In this document: positions 50,041-60,946 of the stretch, piece after piece
How positions within the stretch are numbered: the first letter of the stretch is position 1
Layout of the letters: each line of letters begins with the position of its first letter
Assembly (NCBI GenBank): GCA_945643635.1
Contig: CALZFC010000020.1
Coordinates: 1,096,001-1,160,000, forward strand
Reading direction: 5' to 3'
DNA length: 64,000 nucleotides
Origin: Allodiplogaster sudhausi
Lineage: Eukaryota; Nematoda; Chromadorea; Rhabditida; Diplogasteridae
Program-made: the position numbers and the translations under genes
Notes under the pieces: generated by a model
The model's input: the letters and a program-made list of their open reading frames with translations, nothing else
What the model was told of the DNA's origin: nothing
Databases searched by the model: none

Positions 50041-50865
50041 AGTTCCCCTCTCTTCGCTCTCCCAATTCTCCCACACTCTCAGCCCTCCGATAAACAAGTA
50101 TGGTAAATTGTTTGTTGGAACAACTGACCACTGGGTCTGTTATGTCGTCAGTAAAAATGCTGTACATTGCTCCGCTAGAAATTATTTTAATCGATATACT
50201 TGTATTTTGGTCCCCTTGGAGGACGCTTGGGAAGGAGGTCAGCTTATGAAATGAGAGGCTTTGATCTCTTATGAAATGAGAGGCTTTGATCTCACTTTTC
50301 AGCCGCTCCGGATTCCTTCACTTGCAAGCCTTTTTCAGTAGTTGTAATTTTTGTGCATAAATTATTTCATTTGTACATACGTTAAACATTGATAAAGAAA
50401 GGAAGCGATTTCGATTAAGGCGGATATACTACCATAACGAGCTAGAAATAAGAAAAGAAACCATGCCAGAGTTTAAGAGAGAGAACAATTAGAGAAAACT
50501 GCAAATATAACTGGAGAGTTCTTATGTATATTGTCCTTGGGTGCAGCAAGTCTATTTTTACTTTTCTTTGTCACAATACTACTATTAATTTGCGTATCTC
50601 GAGTTTTTCATTCCAATTGAACATAATGACGGCATATGTAAATACATGGTCTTCAACGGAAAGGGCAAATAGGGCAACGCCATTCGAGCATAGTCATAAC
50701 ATTTTATAATGTATATCTTTTTTTCTCTCTTTTCTTGAGAAAAAAAACATCTGTGCGTATTCGTAATATAAAGAAGTACGCACATCATCTATATATGTTA
50801 TTCAGAGAAGGGAAGAGAAATGAAAGGTTTTGGGACATATTTTTAGATTCTAAAAAAAACTGACG

Positions 50866-51140
50866 ATCCAACCTCTTCGAGCGACTCGTAGGAAATGATC
50901 TACTCACGCGCTTGGGATTGTATAAATAGACAGTAAACTGTTGTTGCGCATGTTCGCCACAGCACTTGAATAAATACTTTACAAAAGTCACATCAAAGAG
51001 TACACAAACAAGGAGTGACCTTGCTCACTATTTTCACGCGTTTGCACGACTTTAGTTCATCCACTTTTTATTAAACCTTTAATGTTATTTTTTCCTTTAA
51101 CATATCGAGCAGGGAAAGGGTTCAGGCGAAGAGGTTTAAA
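50866..51140. repeat. Direct repeat, copy 1
   Basis: Shares CTGACGATCCAACCTC, GTAGGAAATGATCT, GACAGTAAACTGTTGTT, CACTTGAATAAATACTTTA and GAGTGACCTTGCTCACTATT with 52742-53000. The two copies flank the gene at 51477-52580. Confidence 0.85.
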
Positions 51141-51476
51141 GGGCTTTTAAGAAAAGATCATGTTGTATTACGACACTTATGATGCCCAACGTACACTACT
51201 GGCCAAAAAGCTATCATATTTCGGTTTTTCGTGCATTTTTAAGTATAAGAAAGCTTGTGAAATCTTATGGGTTGCTTCTTTATAATGTCAAACATCCAGT
51301 AACAGAATATTTGTTTCATTGGTTTCACTAAGAAAGAAAAAAAATCCGTAACTTAAATCATGTGTTTCTTATCAATACCCTTTTTAGTAACTATACATAC
51401 ATTTATATATTCATATACAATGTTTACTTATATGTACATAGACGACATGGGAACAAGCTCGTGCTTTATCTGGTTT
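51141..51476. other. Intergenic
   Basis: AT-rich; nothing recognised. Confidence 0.4.
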
Positions 51477-52580
51477 TTACTCCTTGACGGGCTTTTGGAG
51501 GACTGAGTCGGTGAATTTGACCTGCAATAACTTCATGAATTGTAATCAAAAATTGTATTGGATACATAATTTTAAGATAAGAATCCAAGTGGTATTTCAT
51601 TCTTGATTTTGGGAGGAAACAATTGAGACGACCTTGCGCGCAGAGCGCCTCAGCGACGTCGGATCTTTCTTCATTTCGTGGGGCGCGACCAGATTGTTCT
51701 TGACCGGGCTGAAGATGTCCTCATTAGATGCTATCAGCAGTAAAGTGAGCGATAACATTTCAAATGTTATCTTTTCCCGCCCACTCGCTCGTTATCTCTC
51801 CGTCTCACCCTTCACGGAGCAGCGCCTTTCCAACGGGAACGACGATCTCGGCAGTCGACGCATTCGAAGACTCCGGCGGTGCCTCCTTCAATATCAAGGG
51901 ATGTTTTTATTCTTGTCAATCAATACCCAATAAGTTTAATTAGTTCAGAATTCGCAACAATATCAGACCATGATGGAGACGCGCTTCTCCTTCTTCTGGT
52001 CGCCCTTCTCTTCCTTGGACTTCTTCTGCTCACTCGGCTCCGACTCCACCTTCTCTTTGCTCGTCACCCCTCCGTCTCCTCCCTTTCCAGCGCCGTCCCC
52101 ATCATTGGCCCCGCTCCCTTTAGCCCCGCCTGCTCCGCCACCTTTAGCTCCGCCCTCCCCTGGTTCCTTCTTGCTCGTTGGCTCGGCCGACTTCACGCTG
52201 TTGGGATTCGCGACCTTCGAAGTTTCGGCGACCTTCGAAGTTTCGGCGGTGGCCGCGTTTGCCAGTGTCTTAGGATGCTGGAACAATTCTTTCGATATTT
52301 ATTTTATTAGAAGAAAGTGTCCAGAAGCTTCTTTTTAAGAATGGAAAGAATGAAGAATGGGAGAGGAAAGGAGAGGAAGAATGGATGAAATGAAAGAAAG
52401 TAATCGAACAGAGAAGGGAATAGAATGGAAAGATTTTTGGGACATAATTTCAGGTTCCTTAAAAATAAAGTTTAGAAATACTCCAGTGAGCTTCTTGGTC
52501 GGTTCACTCTTCTTCGCGCAGCCAATCAGAATGGATGAGATGCCAATGAGCAGCGATGCCGCCGCGAGCCATGGCGACAT
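51477..52580 (-). CDS. Small membrane-anchored Lys/Gly-rich protein
   Basis: Five phased exons: 52580-52482, 52277-51969, 51885-51809, 51708-51633, 51521-51477; about 201 residues. The N-terminus MSPWLAAASLLIGISSILIG is a signal anchor followed by CAKKSEPTKK. Exon 2 is low-complexity with a duplicated AETSKV and a Gly/Lys-rich block, then KKEKRVSIM. The C-terminal exons are more ordered (EIVVPVGKALLREG, VAPHEMKKDPTSLRR, TDSVLQKPVKE). An in-frame ATG at 52602-52604 offers a start eight residues longer. I do not recognise the family. Proximity to msp and the small basic composition would suit a sperm protein, but that is a guess. Confidence 0.65.
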
Positions 52581-52741
52581 CTCAAGGAAAGACAAATTGA
52601 ACAAAAATTTCCCACATTTTTAAAATCCATTATTGATTTTTTTATTAATTAAATTTAATTGATTTATTTATTTTGTAAAATAAAATGAATAGAAGAAGCG
52701 GGGATGAACAATTCGGAGAATGTTGGAGTAGAGAAGGAGAG

Positions 52742-53000
52742 AACTGACGATCCAACCTCCTTGGGTGACTCCAGCAGTAGGAAATGATCTGCTCTCGAGC
52801 TCGAGATCTTTTAAGTAGACAGTAAACTGTTGTTCGACACATGCACTTGAATAAATACTTTATAAAAGTCACACCAAAAGTACACAAGCAATGAGTGACC
52901 TTGCTCACTATTCTCCTCGTTTGCACGACTTTAGTTTATCCACTTTTGACAAACTTTAAGTTGAATAATTCGAACGGGGAAGCGGTTTTGGCGAAGAGTA
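52742..53000. repeat. Direct repeat, copy 2
   Basis: Partner of 50866-51140, offset about 1.87 kb. It lies upstream of the minus-strand gene at 51477-52580 and may include its promoter. Confidence 0.85.
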
Positions 53001-53069
53001 AAAAATCAATAACCCAAATCTCCCGTAATGCTCATCTGTGGAAAAACTAGAAATATCATTTATAAAAAA

Positions 53070-53390
53070 CCTGGTTAAATAACTCGGAAACCCGGTATAA
53101 CCCGGTAAAACAACCCTGTTACCCAGTAAAACAACCCGGTAACCCGTTAAAACCCGGTAAAACGCGGTAAACAACCCGGTACTCGGTAAACAACCCGGCA
53201 ACCAGGTAAAACAACCCGTAACAATATCAACTCGGTGAAACCCGATGAACCTCGGAGAAGCCCGGTAAAACCCGGTTAAATTCGGTGAACCCCGGTGAAA
53301 CCCGGTAATACTCGGTGAAACCAGGTAAAACTTGCAACCCGGTAAAACCTGTAGCCCGGTAACTTGGTAAAACCCTGTAACCCTGTTTAT
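53070..53390. repeat. AACCCGGTAAA-type minisatellite
   Basis: More than 25 degenerate units of about 10-13 bp containing ACCCGGTAA. Many are AACCCGGTAAAAC; others are variants such as ACTCGGTGA. Confidence 0.92.
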
Positions 53391-53890
53391 CTATTTCATA
53401 GTCTTTAAACCTTCAAATCAAGTGTAACTAACATGAGTGATGATTTGCTAAATTTTAATATAAATTAAAATGCTATGATTTGTTCATGATCTTAATGAAA
53501 AGCAAACAACCGAAGAAGGAAAAATATGATGTTGGTGAGAAAAACAAATTCAGATGGCTTTGCAAACTTGCATTTAGTTGCATTCGAAAAGATTCGGCGA
53601 ACTATTCAATTTATTCATCATGTTAATTTAAAAAAAGTGTTATGCTTTTTTCGCATTCTTGCATTTTAAATGAGATATCTCTCTCATCTTTTCCACGTAC
53701 AAATCGTGATTCTTTAATCGATTTCATAATGTTGAATTTCATATTCAATAATTATTTGCCCTTAAAACGTGTCATTTCAAGTGCATTTCGCTCGTATAAA
53801 TACCGTCGAAAGTGATGGCTACTCCCATTCTTCTATCACTCTTAAGCCGGCGCTCGGACGGCTCTTCTCTTCTCTCTCATCATTCTTCTC
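53391..53890. other. Intergenic, AT-rich
   Basis: No gene seen; the 3' part should hold the promoter of the next gene. Confidence 0.4.
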
Positions 53891-55806
53891 ATGATCAACG
53901 TCGAGCATCGTGTGGCTGCCGCCTTCTTCTTTGCCGGCGTCGCTGTTGGCCTCTCGCTCGGCGTTCTGCTCGGAATGTGCGCGGCGCCAGGAGGAGAGGA
54001 CGACGAGGAGCGAGGTGGAAAAAAAACTCGCATTTGAATTCGCGCCCTTTTCCCTGAGACTCGTGAAGACGCGACTACAAGAGTTTGGAAAATTGTCTCA
54101 AACAGATTACCGTCGAGCTTCGTGTTCCGCTAATAAACTGAACGAAATAGTCGAATAATGTCAAATAAATTGTTAAATATTAACTTTAATATTATTAATT
54201 GGTTCAAAATGATAATTAAATATTTGAACAATATTTTTTAAAAAATTTTATTAATTTAAAGTCAATGTTTAAAAAAACTTTTAAAATTCTCGTTGCTAGT
54301 GTCGCCTCGGAAGCAGGAGAAGAGGGAAAGCCGCGACGCGTCACTCGCGCGTCGCAGTTCGCTGCGGCGTAGGGATAGCCGCCGAAAGCGGAGTGTTCGG
54401 CGCACCATCACGCATGTGGCGAAGGAGGCGACCGAGGTTTCGCTCGAGGTAAGAAAGGGAAAGGGCGGGGGTTGTTCGCGTTGCGGTTCGCGTTGCGGCC
54501 AAGTCCCTAATGGCCTCAGCTTTGCGCCTTACTTGGAGAAGGCGTGTGGCTTCTACACTCAATATGGAATTTATTGGAATTTACTGTTCGAATGCTGAAA
54601 ATTTTTATTGCTATTATGTATATGTTAGTATGGGTTAATGGTACGATATACTTTATTCGGTGTTGCTACGGTATAGCATTTTTAGTGGGCATTACGGTAA
54701 AGGGCCATGATTTAGATGTCGCCGCATCAGACGATGCAGAGCCCGCTCAAGCCCATGATCGTGGCGCCCCTCGAGCAGTTCCAGTCATTAGTCTCGCCAG
54801 TGCCAAGGTGTGGGGAATTGTTTTCTCTTTCTCTCTCTCATAAACTCTCCATCTCTCTTAATCTCTCTCGCACTCCTCGGTCTTTCTTTGCACACTCTCT
54901 ATTTCCCTTCCTCTCTCTCTCTATCTCTCAAGCTCTCCTTGTCCATCTCTCTTTCGGTGGCTTCTATGTGGCGACCTCTCCGTCTTCGTCGCGGCTCGCC
55001 GTCTCGGCCACCCCTTCGGACAGCTCCACTTCCCTCACAGTGACCACTGGCTCCTCAACCCCAGCTTCCTCCATCGAGGAACCGGTCTGGCACACGTTGG
55101 CCTCCCTCAACCCGGCCGTCCTCGAAGCGGCGTGCTGGCACGAGAAGAGGGCAAAGTGAGTTGCGCTCGGCGGGAAAAATGAAAATTCAAAATTTTGCCA
55201 GGATTATTTCAATTCTACGGCGAGTCTCTCATTAACTTTGTCGTCACGCCAGACATTGTCCTCGTGTATCATCTCTCTTTATCATATGTTGTACTTCGCT
55301 ATCTTTATCTCTCTCCCTCTCCCTCCTCTCTCTCCCTCCTTTCTCTCCCTCAATCCTCTCCCTCCTCTCTCTTTCTCTCTCTCTCTCTCTCCTTCAGTGG
55401 CGACCACTCCTCCGTGAGTGCGAATTCTTCGACGGCGCTGATCGACACTGTGGACGAGCTTCGCGACGCTCGCATGCCGGCATTTCCCGAGGGCGGAAGC
55501 AGCAGCACGAGTGGAAGAGTGAATGGTGAGAGAGAGGGAGAGAGAGAAGAAGATAGAGGAGAGAGAGCGAGGGAAGCAGAGGGAGAGAGAGACAGAGGGA
55601 GAGAGAGGAGAGAGAGATAAAGAGGGAAGCAGAGAGAGATAGAGAGAGAGAAAAAGGGAGAGTAGGTGAGGAGAGTAAAAGAAGGAGTAGCAGAGAAATA
55701 GAAATAGTAAGAAAAGTAAAGTAACCTTTTATTTTCTTCAGCAACTTCTCCGTTTCGTGTGAGGACGGCCATGGCGCCTCGCAGGGGCCCTTTTATCTGC
55801 CCGTAG
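53891..55806 (+). CDS. Small single-pass membrane protein with basic and Ser/Thr-rich tail
   Basis: Exons 53891-54014, 54300-54448, 54716 to about 54809, about 54933-55155, 55398-55525, 55742-55806, ending with TAG. After MINVEHRV comes a hydrophobic helix (AAAFFFAGVAVGLSLGVLLG), then an acidic turn (EDDEER), an Arg/Ser-rich exon (SLARRSSLRRRDSRRKRSV), and Ser/Thr/Pro-rich exons with a more ordered segment (EPVWHTLASLNPAVLEAACW). The exon 3-4 junction is uncertain: the only AG in the pyrimidine tract needs a weak donor, GTGGGG, to keep phase. Family not recognised. Confidence 0.6.
54030..54100 (+). repeat. Dispersed repeat, diverged copy 4
   Basis: An A-run then TTGAATTCGCGCCCTTTTCC and GACGCGACTACAAGAG parallel copies 1-3. 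It starts a few bases after the exon-1 donor at 54015. Confidence 0.5.
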
Positions 55807-56562
55807 AGTGTGGCGTACAGGGTCCTAACATGACCCTCGTTTTATGGCGGTCCTAGCTAGGCCCCCCATCTCTCAAAGGCCCCAACCTTGAACAAGCCGC
55901 GCGCCCAATCCATGCCTCTACCACCGATTCATGAATAAATGCGCGCGCGTGTGTTGTAAACGCCGAATTCACAATTACTTGCATTCATAAGTTTTTGTTG
56001 GTTTTCAGAAAAACAAATATATATTTTGAAAACCTTGTTTCCCCTGGATCAGAAAGGATCCTTTCTTCGTGCTCTCCTCGTGAAGAAAAATGCCGTCAAT
56101 ATGGGTTCTAGCCTGAGATCGAATAAAAGCAGAAAAATCACAAGTATTACAAAGAATTCTCACTTTCCTTTCGTTTTTGTTCGCGATGTGAGAACTCTTA
56201 AAATTTGCTTCCGATGTGTCCTTTGGTCAAATAATTTAAAGTGATATGTAGTATGCAAAGTTAAGAAATTGTGAACTTATTGCGCGCCCTTTCGAAAAAA
56301 TCACGACTTTTTCCCTTATTCACAACATCAAATGATTTAAGTCATTTCATCTACTGTAGCCGACTCAGAGTGGTTGCCTCTTCAGTCGCTTTCTCTACAA
56401 TGCCCAGTATCGTACTTTGATTTCGCAAACTACTACATATACACCTTTGCACTTTTCGTTAACTAATTTGCTAGTCAAGAGTGATTTATATTTTTAAAAG
56501 CCTACTTTATAAATGTTCGCCTAGATAAACAAAAGTTATATTTTGAATAAATTTTCGACTAG
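55807..56562. other. Intergenic or undetected 5' exon
   Basis: No exon identified. The start of the following gene should lie here. Confidence 0.35.
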
Positions 56563-57682
56563 ATTCTAGCGTGAAGGCGGCCCTCTTCAACCTGGGCCTC
56601 GCGGTCTTCGTGATCAGCAACCTCGCCTTGTAATGCAATTTGATTGTGGTGCGCTCTGCTCTCTCTCCAATCTCCATGCTCCTTCATCCTCTACATTCTC
56701 TATCTTTCTCTGCTCTCTCTCTCTCTTTATCTCTCTTACCCTCTCCTCTCCAATTTTCTACCACTTCAAAAGTACTATTCTCTATAATTCTCCCGCTCCC
56801 CTCATCCTATGCAAATTATCACAATCAGAATACTTCATTCATTAATGATTATTTTGAATTGAAAATTTGATAGGCAAATATTTTAAAGGGAAAAGCATTA
56901 GTTTAAATCTGTATTAAATTTCTAAGTAAAATTTCAGATTAAATTTCATTTTCTCCAAAGGCCGTGGTGCTGAAGCGACAAGTGCGCGTGATGCGTGCGA
57001 AGGCAAAGAAGGCCACTCCGAACGGCCTCAAGACGCCGGCGCCTTCGAAGAACGCGTCGGCGCCAACCAAAACGCCGCCCGTGCCGTCTTCTAAGTCGAC
57101 GCCCAGTAAACCATCCAGCAAAGTGTGATGTTAAAATTATTTTAAAATTTATATTTTAATGATGTCCGCCAGCAAACTTGGGGTAAAGACAAGCAAAAAA
57201 AAATTAAATAAAAAAATTATTGCAGTCACCTCAGTCCGCTCAAACGACTACGATAGTTCCTGATGTTCAAACCAAGGTTTCTTTTATGCCTTCCATTAGA
57301 TTAGTTGAATAAGGAACGAGGAAGAGTTAATTGTAAAATATTCAGGAACTTTTTTTGTGATTTGGAAACACCACGTCGAGCTTCTTTCCATTATTTTACA
57401 ATGAGATGGTCACACGTGTTTTCTTCAGCCTGCATCCGTTCCGAAGTCGCCTTCGAGGGGCAAGGAGGAGTCACAAAAAAAACCGAACGAGAGCGCCAAG
57501 GCAGGAGCCAAGCCAGCTTCCACCGTGTGTTAATTTTTTTTAAGATAAAAAATACCTTTATCTCATCAAAGTGACTATTTTTATTCTCCGATAATACATA
57601 TTTACTGTTAATCACAATTTAATCAATTAATATTTTTGATTCGAGAACGCACAAGACGAAATCCGTCAAGAGCGTGTCTTAG
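56563..57682 (+). CDS. Membrane-anchored Lys/Ser/Pro-rich protein (5' incomplete)
   Basis: Candidate exons are 56563-56629 (VKAALFNLGLAVFVISNLAL, a membrane helix), about 56964-57122 (AVVLKRQVRVMRAKAKKATP, then PSSKSTPSKPSSK), a small exon ending before GTTTCT near 57280 (SPQSAQTTTIVPDV), about 57430-57532 (PASVPKSPSRGKEESQKK) and a last exon near 57655-57682 (THKTKSVKSVS, TAG). The helix and basic exon fit as one protein, but the best donor after the helix is out of phase with the basic exon by one base, so a frameshift or missed site exists. No start exon found. The architecture resembles the two preceding genes. Confidence 0.45.
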
Positions 57683-58403
57683 AAGAGAAAAAAAAAACGC
57701 CCCCGATACTTCGGTTCGAACATAATGTTCACTTTTGCAAGGAAGCAATGTGCTTGAAGTCAAGAACTCGTCGATTCTAGGGTGTTCTGATGACAAATTC
57801 ACAAATGTGGGCTTTTGAAATCTTTGCAGGAAATCAATTCGTGTACCTTTGGAGACACGCAGAGGGAAGTGCAGCGTCCGAAGTAGAGAGACCTGCGTCG
57901 AGAGAAGGAAACGCCTGTTCTTCTTCTGTTTTGTCCTCCAAAAACGGCGAGCACCAAGGGCAAATTTGCCTTCTTGAATAAAGGGAGTTTTAGCAGCACT
58001 CAGATTGCACAAGCACAAAACCAATAAGTCATACTCACTACACGGCAGCTCTTAGTGACGTTTTATGGTGTAATTCTCACCATATATATCATGAATAAAT
58101 ACATCGTTGCATGGGAACTATTAAAAATCATTCGATTATTACAGTGTTAATGTCCTTTAATGTCTGCTCAAGTCAAACATGGTAAACGTAGCTGCTTCCT
58201 TCTTGCTACTGCCCGTAGGTGATTTCTGAACAACTTGTACTTTCTTAACGCAAACCGAAGTAAGACGTCGTGAAATCAGACCGGAACTGTTTAAAAATAT
58301 ATTGGTAATATGTTGGGATCTAAAGTTTTTGTTTTCCAAATCAAGAATATACATGATGCAATAACGTCAAAATCCCGGGTTTGTCTGCATTCACTCTGGC
58401 CGC
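57683..58403. other. Intergenic
   Basis: Nothing recognised until about 58225, where non-coding sequence duplicated from the receptor gene (59640-59775) begins. Confidence 0.4.
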
Positions 58404-58636
58404 CCACTAATCGGCTTCTCTTGTATTTTTCCTGGTTTAATGGCATTCCTTTTCGTTCTTGTCGCTCTCGCCACTCACCCAATGTCTGTTGAAGTAAGTA
58501 ATAATTGAGGTAGATTTATTTTTTTTCTGTCGTAATTGATATTAGATATGGGCTTTGCAGGCATTTGAACATCTCTACGACTTTGAAGTCGAACAGTTTA
58601 TCTGCATTGATAGCGCGCAGATCCTTTTGTTATGGA
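58404..58636 (+). pseudogene. Chemoreceptor fragment (two internal exons)
   Basis: 58404-58493 (IGFSCIFPGLMAFLFVLVAL) and 58561-58636 (AFEHLYDFEVEQFICIDSAQ) match exons 4 and 5 of the receptor at 59130-60946; the second has the identical 76-base length and phase. Upstream intron sequence is copied too. No other exons are present, so this is a partial segmental duplicate. Confidence 0.8.
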
Positions 58637-59129
58637 GTGAGTATTGGTATTACGAAAACTGCATCTATGTATATAGATGTTCACAACTATATTTTCTAGA
58701 TTAGGCCGTTAAATGTAAAGCGTGTTTAATTCTGCAGTAATTTGAGCTGTGTGAAGGATGGCATTCAGCTTACTTTGAACAGATTACCTCACATCTCTGC
58801 GTCAACAGACATACGGTTATGTAGTGCATAGTACATATACTTGAAAACAGAATATACACAACAGGTGAAACTGTCGTAAAGAAAACTTGTCAAAGGTTAT
58901 TCGGTGCATAACCTGATGACTTCAAGTCCTGTTGTTAAATTCGAGCACATACGCGCAGGTGATTTTTCAAGCTCAACGTTTTCCAATCCTGTCTTTAAAT
59001 ATTATGTAGAAAGATAGAGTGATGCCTTGTGATACCTTCGTAGAATCCTTTTCGGAAAAGCGCTCAAATTGGCGAGATATGTGCTGAGCGGTCTGTACAT
59101 TCTACATTGATTTCACATAGAAAGCCACG

Positions 59130-60946
59130 ATGCGTGAGTTTCCGCGTTCTCTGCTGCGTTCACTGCGCGTCGTGCATGCAGTAATCTGCGTCGGCAACGT
59201 CGCTCTCAACGTCCTCGCCGCCGTCGCCATTCTAAGGCACAGCGACCGGAAGATCGGCAATTATCGATTTCTTCTCGCAGCCATTGTGGTCTGTGAATTC
59301 TTGTTCGCATTGCTGAGGCTGATCCTCCTCTTTTCTCACATTCTCTTTTTGACTGGCAGCTCATACAAATCGTTTTCGACATCGCATTCGACTTCATTGC
59401 CCGCTTTACGTTCTTTCCTCCATTGCATTGCATTTACGTCGATAGCCCCTTCAAGTTCCCGGGAATATGGCAACTAACCTCAGGAAGACTGGTTCATACA
59501 ACAGCCTAGGGAAAGCAAATCAGCCTTCAAAACACTACTGCTAAAGTTTAAAAATATTTCAGGCGTTCACAGCCGTTCTCGGAGCAATTTGTGTCTTAAT
59601 TCTGATACACTGCTTCATTTATCGACACCAAGTAAGTTTCTCTAGTACTTGTACTTTCTGAACGCAAACCGAACGTCATGAAATCAGTGAGGAACTGTTT
59701 TAAATTACATTGGTAATATGTTGGGAGCTAAAGTTTTTGTTTTTCAAATCAAGAATATACATAATGCAATTTGTCTCGTCATTGAATAAGTAATTTGACT
59801 AATTAAGCATCTCCAATTGCCCGGTTCTCGATGGCGGCTATCGCGCGGACAGCTAATCGGCGGCTATTGTACTCCTCCTGGTTTAATGGCCTTAGTTTTC
59901 GTTATTGCCGCACTTTTTTCTCACCCAATGCCTGCTGAACACTCCTCTGAGTATGTCAGTAATATTTCAGAAAGACTTGTTTTTCGTCTTAATGGATTTT
60001 AGATATGGGCCATGCAGGTATTTGAAAATCTCTGCGACTTTGAAGTCGAACAGTTTGTCTGCTTGGATCGCGCGCAGGGTCTCTATCTAATGGGTGAGTT
60101 TTGGTGGGGGGGGGGGGGGGGGGGGGGGGGGGCGGGGGACTGCATCTTGTACGAATCGCACCTATATATTGTATATTAAGAAGTTAAACGTCTTTTTTTG
60201 TTTGTCATGATTGCAGGCTTCCGTTGAACAATAAAAAACAAGTCTATACATGTATGTATTTGTAGGTGCTATGCTAGTTTCCGGCTGCTTCATTATTGTC
60301 GTCGTAACTGCAATAAGCCTTCACATGCACCACATCATCAATTCTACTTCCTCATCTGTCCACATGTTGGAAGGAAGACTCGCCTTTCAAAAGCGGCTAT
60401 TCTATAGTCTTCTCGCAACGGTATGTGAAATTGCTTCATTTTTGAACTGAGATAGAGGCTTGTTCTAGTCAGAAATAAACCTATTCAGAAAAAAATGATA
60501 TCAAAATTAGGCTTCGACAATTTTGGAATTTTATTGCATTAGTGTTGATTTTGATCCTTTGTTTCGGTTTTGAGATTGTTTAGGTTGACAATCAAACATC
60601 TTTGCTACTTTGAGCTATGTGTGCCGATAATCTTTGTCGCCATTCCAATTGTCACTCTTATTGCAATGCTGACATTAAAGATTGAAAATGACGGTGTGTC
60701 AATATATATTTTTTCTGTAAGACTTTTTTTTTTGAACTCTTAAATAACATATTTTTCTTAGATCTTTCGGCCGCCTCCATGGTCGTTTTCTCGCTCCACT
60801 CACCAGCTCAATCGCTGACAATAATACTAACATCTGTAAGCTATCGAAAATTTCTTGCCGCCTTATTTCGATGGCTGAAATGCCACGAAGAGAATCTCGT
60901 CAATGTCTCAACGTCGCTCGTGATAAGTCCGAATAATAAACCCTAA
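59130..60946 (+). CDS. Seven-transmembrane chemoreceptor (Str superfamily)
   Basis: Eight exons: 59130-59288, 59360-59491, 59563-59631, 59808-59954, 60018-60093, 60266-60420, 60584-60693, 60762-60946. Hydrophobic segments run throughout. Landmarks: RKIGNYRFLLAAIV, DFIARFTFFPPLHCIYVDSP, GLMALVFVIAALFSHP, a Cys-bearing loop before VSGCFIIVVVTAIS, RLFYSLLAT, VPIIFVAIPIVTLIAML, and the terminal SLHSPAQSLTIILTSVSYRK typical of nematode str/srh/srj-type receptors. TAG at 59118-59120 lies just before the ATG and could be a trans-splice acceptor. The splice from exon 6 to exon 7 is one base out of phase with the best sites (60420 to TTTAG at 60583), so it may carry a frameshift. Role: presumably chemosensory GPCR. 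Confidence 0.75.
60106..60132 (+). repeat. Homopolymer of 27 G
   Basis: An uninterrupted G run, then C and five more G, just after the exon-5 donor of the receptor gene. Confidence 0.95.

Larger units (their letters stand above)
47919..50722. repeat. 2.8-kb inverted repeat carrying two msp copies
   Basis: The left arm (about 47919-49372) and right arm (about 49507-50722) are inverted copies around a spacer of about 130 bp near 49375-49505. Similarity covers 3' flank, exons 2-3, intron 2 and the TATA-proximal region. The right arm lacks about 240 bp corresponding to the 5' leader, exon 1 and intron 1. Confidence 0.88.

Noticed and set aside
56940..57095. Alternative frame from acceptor TTTCAG at 56937 (LNFIFSKGRG)
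   Set aside because: It is open and in phase with the preceding helix exon, but its codon bias and composition are poorer than the Lys/Pro-rich frame; left unresolved.
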